From Caldifarciminota bacterium (GTDB lineage Bacteria > Hydrothermota > Tepidihabitantia > SM23-42): 64,000 bases of DNA. Under the pieces are notes generated by a model, which was given only the letters and a program-made list of their open reading frames with translations, did not search any database and was not told the DNA's origin. Positions within the stretch are counted from its first letter, which is position 1. Every line of letters begins with the position of its first letter. The translations under genes and the position numbers were made by a program. The stretch lies in the NCBI GenBank assembly GCA_020353055.1, contig CP070686.1, positions 2,475,244 to 2,539,243 of the forward strand. Reading direction: 5' to 3'. Positions 60,665 to 64,000 of this stretch are shown here, piece after piece.

Positions 60665-63600
60665 TTTTGGAACGTCTTGATATGGATGATCAGAATAGAA
60701 TCATGAGCAAGAACGATGTCCACAAGAAGGCAATGGTGATCGGTGGTGGGATTGCAGGTGTACAGGCAGCGCTGGATCTGGCAGATAGCGGAGTTGAAGT
60801 ATTTCTCGTGGAACGGGCGCCGAGTATCGGAGGCCGGATGGCTCAGCTCGATAAGACGTTTCCCACTAATGACTGTTCACTTTGCATTCTTTCGCCTAAA
60901 CTTGTGGAATCTGCAAATCATCCGAATATCAATATTATCACTAATGCGGAGATCGAAAAGGTCGAGGGTTTTGCACCGCGTTTTAAAGTAAGAGTCCGTA
61001 AAAAGCCGCGCTATGTTGATGAAGAGAAGTGTACTGGTTGTGGTATATGTATGACAAAATGCCCGGTCAAGATACCTGACGCTTTCAATGTGGGTTTGTG
61101 CGATACGAAGTGTATTCGAATTCCATTCCCGCAGGCGGTACCAGCAGTGGCAATTATCGATAGGGTACATTGCATATACTTCAAGCGAGGTAAGTGCCGT
61201 ACTTGTGAAAGGTTCTGCGAACCGCAGGCGATTGATTTCGACCAGAAAGAAGAATTCGTTGATATTGAAGTAGGCAGCATCATCGTTGCCGCCGGGCTAA
61301 CAGAATTCAGTGCAGTTTCAAAGGACGAATATGGATACAAGATCTTTCCGAACGTTGTTACCAGCATGGAGTTTGAGCGTATACTCAGTGCGTCTGGACC
61401 TACGCAGGGACATGTGCTCAGGCCATCGGATAAGAAGGAACCAAGGAAAATCGCTTTCATTCAGTGTGTCGGCTCGCGTGATTCGACAACAGGCAATGAA
61501 TATTGCTCGGCAATATGTTGCATGCAAGCGGCCAAGGACGCAATAATAATAACCGAGCATCTGCAGAATGTAGAGATATGCGTTTTTGGTATGGACGTTA
61601 GAGCGCATGGCAAGAATTTCGACAAATTCATTGAGCGCGCCCAAACTGAACACCGAACTAAATTTGTCAGGGCTCGTGTTGCGTCGGTCGATGTCAACCC
61701 AGCGAATGATGATCTTATTCTGCATTACGATTCTGACGGGCATACAAGAAGGGAAGATTTCGAACTGCTGATACTCTCCGTTGGCCTCAAGGCTTCACCC
61801 TTTTTGAGGCGGCTTGCTGCTCTGCTTGATGTCCGTTTAGACGACCTCGGGTTCGTCCACACCACGACATTCACGCCGGTCGCGACGTCGAGGCCTGGCA
61901 TATTTGTTTGTGGTAGTATTTCAGGACCCAAAGATATACCGGAATCTGTTATCGAGGCGAGTGGCGCAGCATCATCGGCGGGTGCGGTGCTGAAGAGTTT
62001 TCCACGGAGGGCCATCGTTGTCGATTATCCGCCCGAAGTACCGGTTGATGACGGGGATCGGCCCAGGATTGGTGTTTTTGTTTGTCACTGTGGAATTAAT
62101 ATTGCAGGGTGTGTCGATGTGGCAAAAGTTGTCGAGCACGCAGCCAGCCAGCCTTATGTTGTCTACAGTCAGGAGTTTATGTTCGCTTGCTCCCAGGATT
62201 CGCAGAAGTTGATAGATGATAAGATCAGGGAGATGGGGATCAATCGTGTTGTGGTTGCGGCATGCACGCCCCGGACGCACGAACCACTTTTTCAAAATAC
62301 ACTTAGGAATTCCGGATTGAATCCATATCTGTTCGAATTCGCCAACATTCGCGAGCAGTGTTCTTGGGTTCACCAGAAGGAACCTGATAAAGCAACGGAA
62401 AAAGCCAAGGAACTTGTAGAAATGTCAATCCGTAAAGCTGCATACCTTGAGTCGTTGTTCAAGACGAAATTGAGTGTTAACAAGAACGTCCTCGTCATTG
62501 GCGGAGGGTTGGCAGGCATGAGCGCGGCTTTGGATCTGGCGCAGCAGGATTTTCATGTTGATATTGTTGAGAAGAACGATCACCTAGGCGGTAACCTCCT
62601 GCGCCTTAATTATACCCTAGATGGCTACGAGACGAAGACCTTTCGTGAGCATCTAATAGACCAAGTTCAAACACATCCTCTGATAAAGGTGCACAGGAAT
62701 GCGGAAATCGATTCAATAACCGGTTTCATTGGAAACTATAGAACTGTTGTCAGATATACTAATGGTAGGAATATTGAATTTAACAGAGCTGACATGCACG
62801 ACGAGCGCGTCGAGATCGATCATGGTGTGGTAATAATTGCATCCGGCGCGAAAGAATACGAACCGAATGAATACCTCTACGGCAAGAATCAAAATGTGAT
62901 ATCGCAGCGTGAGTTAGAGGTTAGAATAGCGGAAAGTGATTCTTCTTTGCAGGGCATTGATTCGGTTATCATGATTCAATGTGTTGGTTCGCGCAATGAC
63001 AAAAATCCCTATTGCAGCAGGGTTTGTTGCAGTACGGCAATAAAGAATGGAATAAGATTAAAGCAATTGAACCCATTCGTGCATATATATGTTTTGTACA
63101 GGGACGTGAGGACATATGGATTGAAAGAGATGTACTACAAAAAAGCTCGTGAGGCAGGGATTATTTTCATACAGTATGATGAAGAATCAGAACCAGTAGT
63201 GGAAGAGTTCAATTCGCATCTTACCGTGCGTGTTAAAGAGAAGATAATCGGCAAGATACTCAGATTCAGTCCCGATTTCGTTGTTTTGAGTAACGGGATA
63301 GTACCGAGTGAAGATAACAAATCGTTGTCACAAGCACTGAAGGTTCCATTGGGAGCCGATGGTTTCTTTCTTGAAGCACATGTGAAACTAAGGCCGGTTG
63401 ACTTCGCTACGGATGGTGTTTTTGTCTGCGGGCTTGCCCATTATCCAAAAGATATCAGTGAGACGATTGCGCAGGCAAAGGCAGCAGCATCGAGGGCAAT
63501 AACCGTGTTGAGTAGAGAGGAGATCGAATCAGAGGCAAAAGTGGCATACATTCACGAGAATCGGTGTAATGGTTGCGGTCTATGCGTTGATATTTGCGCT

Positions 63601-63774
63601 TATAAGGCACTGGAGATTGATCCCCAGAGAAAAGTCGTGACGCTAAATTCGGCATTATGTAAGGGGTGTGGTACCTGTGCTGCTTCCTGTCGATCGTGTG
63701 CGATCGATATCAGAGGTTTTAGGGATGAACAAGTCCTGGCGGCACTGGATGTGCTGCGTTGGGATAGGAAATAA
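60661..63774 (+). CDS. hdrA: HdrA, long form with two FAD-binding regions
   Basis: A protein of up to 1037 residues, much longer than the roughly 650-residue methanogen HdrA. The first Rossmann motif ([19 protein letters not shown]) lies near residue 22, PTNDCSLCILSPKLV follows, and then a ferredoxin motif (CTGCGICMTKCP) that runs straight into IRIPFPQAVPAVAIIDRVHC. A second Rossmann motif (VIGGGLAGMSAALDLAQ) lies near 610, and two C-terminal [4Fe-4S] motifs end the protein (CNGCGLCVDIC, CKGCGTCAASC). The start is TTG 60661, overlapping the HdrC stop, or ATG 60682. Side by side with the 53768 and 56513 products, it shows how they derive from one HdrA. Confidence 0.93.
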   Translation: MILERLDMDDQNRIMSKNDVHKKAMVIGGGIAGVQAALDLADSGVEVFLVERAPSIGGRMAQLDKTFPTNDCSLCILSPKLVESANHPNINIITNAEIEKVEGFAPRFKVRVRKKPRYVDEEKCTGCGICMTKCPVKIPDAFNVGLCDTKCIRIPFPQAVPAVAIIDRVHCIYFKRGKCRTCERFCEPQAIDFDQKEEFVDIEVGSIIVAAGLTEFSAVSKDEYGYKIFPNVVTSMEFERILSASGPTQGHVLRPSDKKEPRKIAFIQCVGSRDSTTGNEYCSAICCMQAAKDAIIITEHLQNVEICVFGMDVRAHGKNFDKFIERAQTEHRTKFVRARVASVDVNPANDDLILHYDSDGHTRREDFELLILSVGLKASPFLRRLAALLDVRLDDLGFVHTTTFTPVATSRPGIFVCGSISGPKDIPESVIEASGAASSAGAVLKSFPRRAIVVDYPPEVPVDDGDRPRIGVFVCHCGINIAGCVDVAKVVEHAASQPYVVYSQEFMFACSQDSQKLIDDKIREMGINRVVVAACTPRTHEPLFQNTLRNSGLNPYLFEFANIREQCSWVHQKEPDKATEKAKELVEMSIRKAAYLESLFKTKLSVNKNVLVIGGGLAGMSAALDLAQQDFHVDIVEKNDHLGGNLLRLNYTLDGYETKTFREHLIDQVQTHPLIKVHRNAEIDSITGFIGNYRTVVRYTNGRNIEFNRADMHDERVEIDHGVVIIASGAKEYEPNEYLYGKNQNVISQRELEVRIAESDSSLQGIDSVIMIQCVGSRNDKNPYCSRVCCSTAIKNGIRLKQLNPFVHIYVLYRDVRTYGLKEMYYKKAREAGIIFIQYDEESEPVVEEFNSHLTVRVKEKIIGKILRFSPDFVVLSNGIVPSEDNKSLSQALKVPLGADGFFLEAHVKLRPVDFATDGVFVCGLAHYPKDISETIAQAKAAASRAITVLSREEIESEAKVAYIHENRCNGCGLCVDICAYKALEIDPQRKVVTLNSALCKGCGTCAASCRSCAIDIRGFRDEQVLAALDVLRWDRK

Positions 63775-64000
63775 ATGAAACACGAGAGCAATGAGCGAAC
63801 CAGTTTTGACAAAAGCAAGTCTTTTGAGCCAAAGATTGTCGCTTTCCTATGTAATTGGTGTTCTTACGCCGGCGCGGACCTTGCTGGGGTGAGTAGATTC
63901 CAGTACCCAGCCAACATACGCATAATTAAAGTTCCTTGTTCCGGCCGGATCAATCCTCTTTACATAGTGAAGGCACTCTACAACGGCGTTGACGGAGTAT
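63775..64000 (+). CDS. Second MvhD-like subunit (partial, cut by window end)
   Basis: The ATG at 63775 begins directly after the hdrA stop. The first 75 codons are visible. After an N-terminal extension of about 20 hydrophilic residues the MvhD signature [20 protein letters not shown] and the second cysteine block PCSGRINP follow. It is similar to, but clearly diverged from, the copy at 59815. The gene continues beyond base 64000. Confidence 0.9.
   Translation, partial: MKHESNERTSFDKSKSFEPKIVAFLCNWCSYAGADLAGVSRFQYPANIRIIKVPCSGRINPLYIVKALYNGVDGV

Noticed and set aside
1-64000. CRISPR arrays, insertion sequences, prophage or integron genes
   Set aside because: No regularly spaced repeats, transposase, integrase or phage structural genes were seen; the excisionase-type HTH at 51593 is a domain of a sensor protein.

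Overview
The window looks like a chromosomal segment of an uncultivated, anaerobic, Gram-negative-type bacterium. An outer membrane is implied by BamA/TamA-like and TamB-like proteins, and three exported proteins end in domains resembling the type IX secretion (Por) C-terminal sorting domain. With the hydrogenase and Hdr gene content, this fits a WOR-3/Stahlbacteria-like or other FCB-affiliated candidate lineage. That placement is inference from gene content; no 16S rRNA is present. I found no tRNA, rRNA, CRISPR array or insertion sequence.

Layout. 1-3.4 kb: tuf (divergent switch I) and a small operon of DUF2089, SHOCT-like and DUF4097-like proteins, including a 58-codon gene. 3.8-12 kb: asnS, divergent from an rpsL-rpsG-M29 peptidase-bamA-tamB string (a str operon without fusA and tuf). 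12.1-18 kb: secreted M6 peptidase, a membrane protein, a sirtuin and a repeat protein broken by an in-frame TGA. 18-26 kb: hypC, a GT-C glycosyltransferase, hypF, hypB, hypA, a propeller protein and a polyprenol-phosphate mannosyltransferase. 26.4-27.5 kb: an AT-rich HTH-ATPase-STAS-like regulator flanked by 11-bp iterons. 27.5-33.3 kb: queA, a methyltransferase, a large outer-membrane protein and a cupin. 33.4-48.5 kb: a hydrogenase maturation protease followed by an 18-gene membrane-bound group 4 [NiFe]-hydrogenase/Mrp antiporter operon that starts with NAD(P)H-diaphorase-like subunits. 48.7-49.6 kb: an EamA transporter. 49.9-53.8 kb: a sigma-54 activator, a degenerate sensor kinase behind a sigma-54 promoter, and a CheY-like receiver. 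53.8-64 kb: a chimeric NADH dehydrogenase/heterodisulfide-reductase cluster.

The most striking system is the last one. One HdrA is split at a single point: its N-terminal flavin/ferredoxin part is fused to NuoE, and the rest is fused to a NuoG-like N-terminus, with NuoF encoded between them. An intact HdrA paralogue, HdrC and two MvhD-like proteins follow; no HdrB is visible. The probable sense is an NAD(H)-coupled electron-bifurcating or confurcating complex under sigma-54 control, working beside a hydrogenase that couples NAD(P)H/ferredoxin electrons to H2 and ion pumping.

Transcription signals are unusually legible. Fourteen sigma-70-type promoters, most close to TTGACA/TATAAT, all have a 16-bp spacer. 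In six of them the start codon lies only 5-8 bases after the -10 box, which predicts leaderless mRNAs. These promoters were used to correct several start codons.
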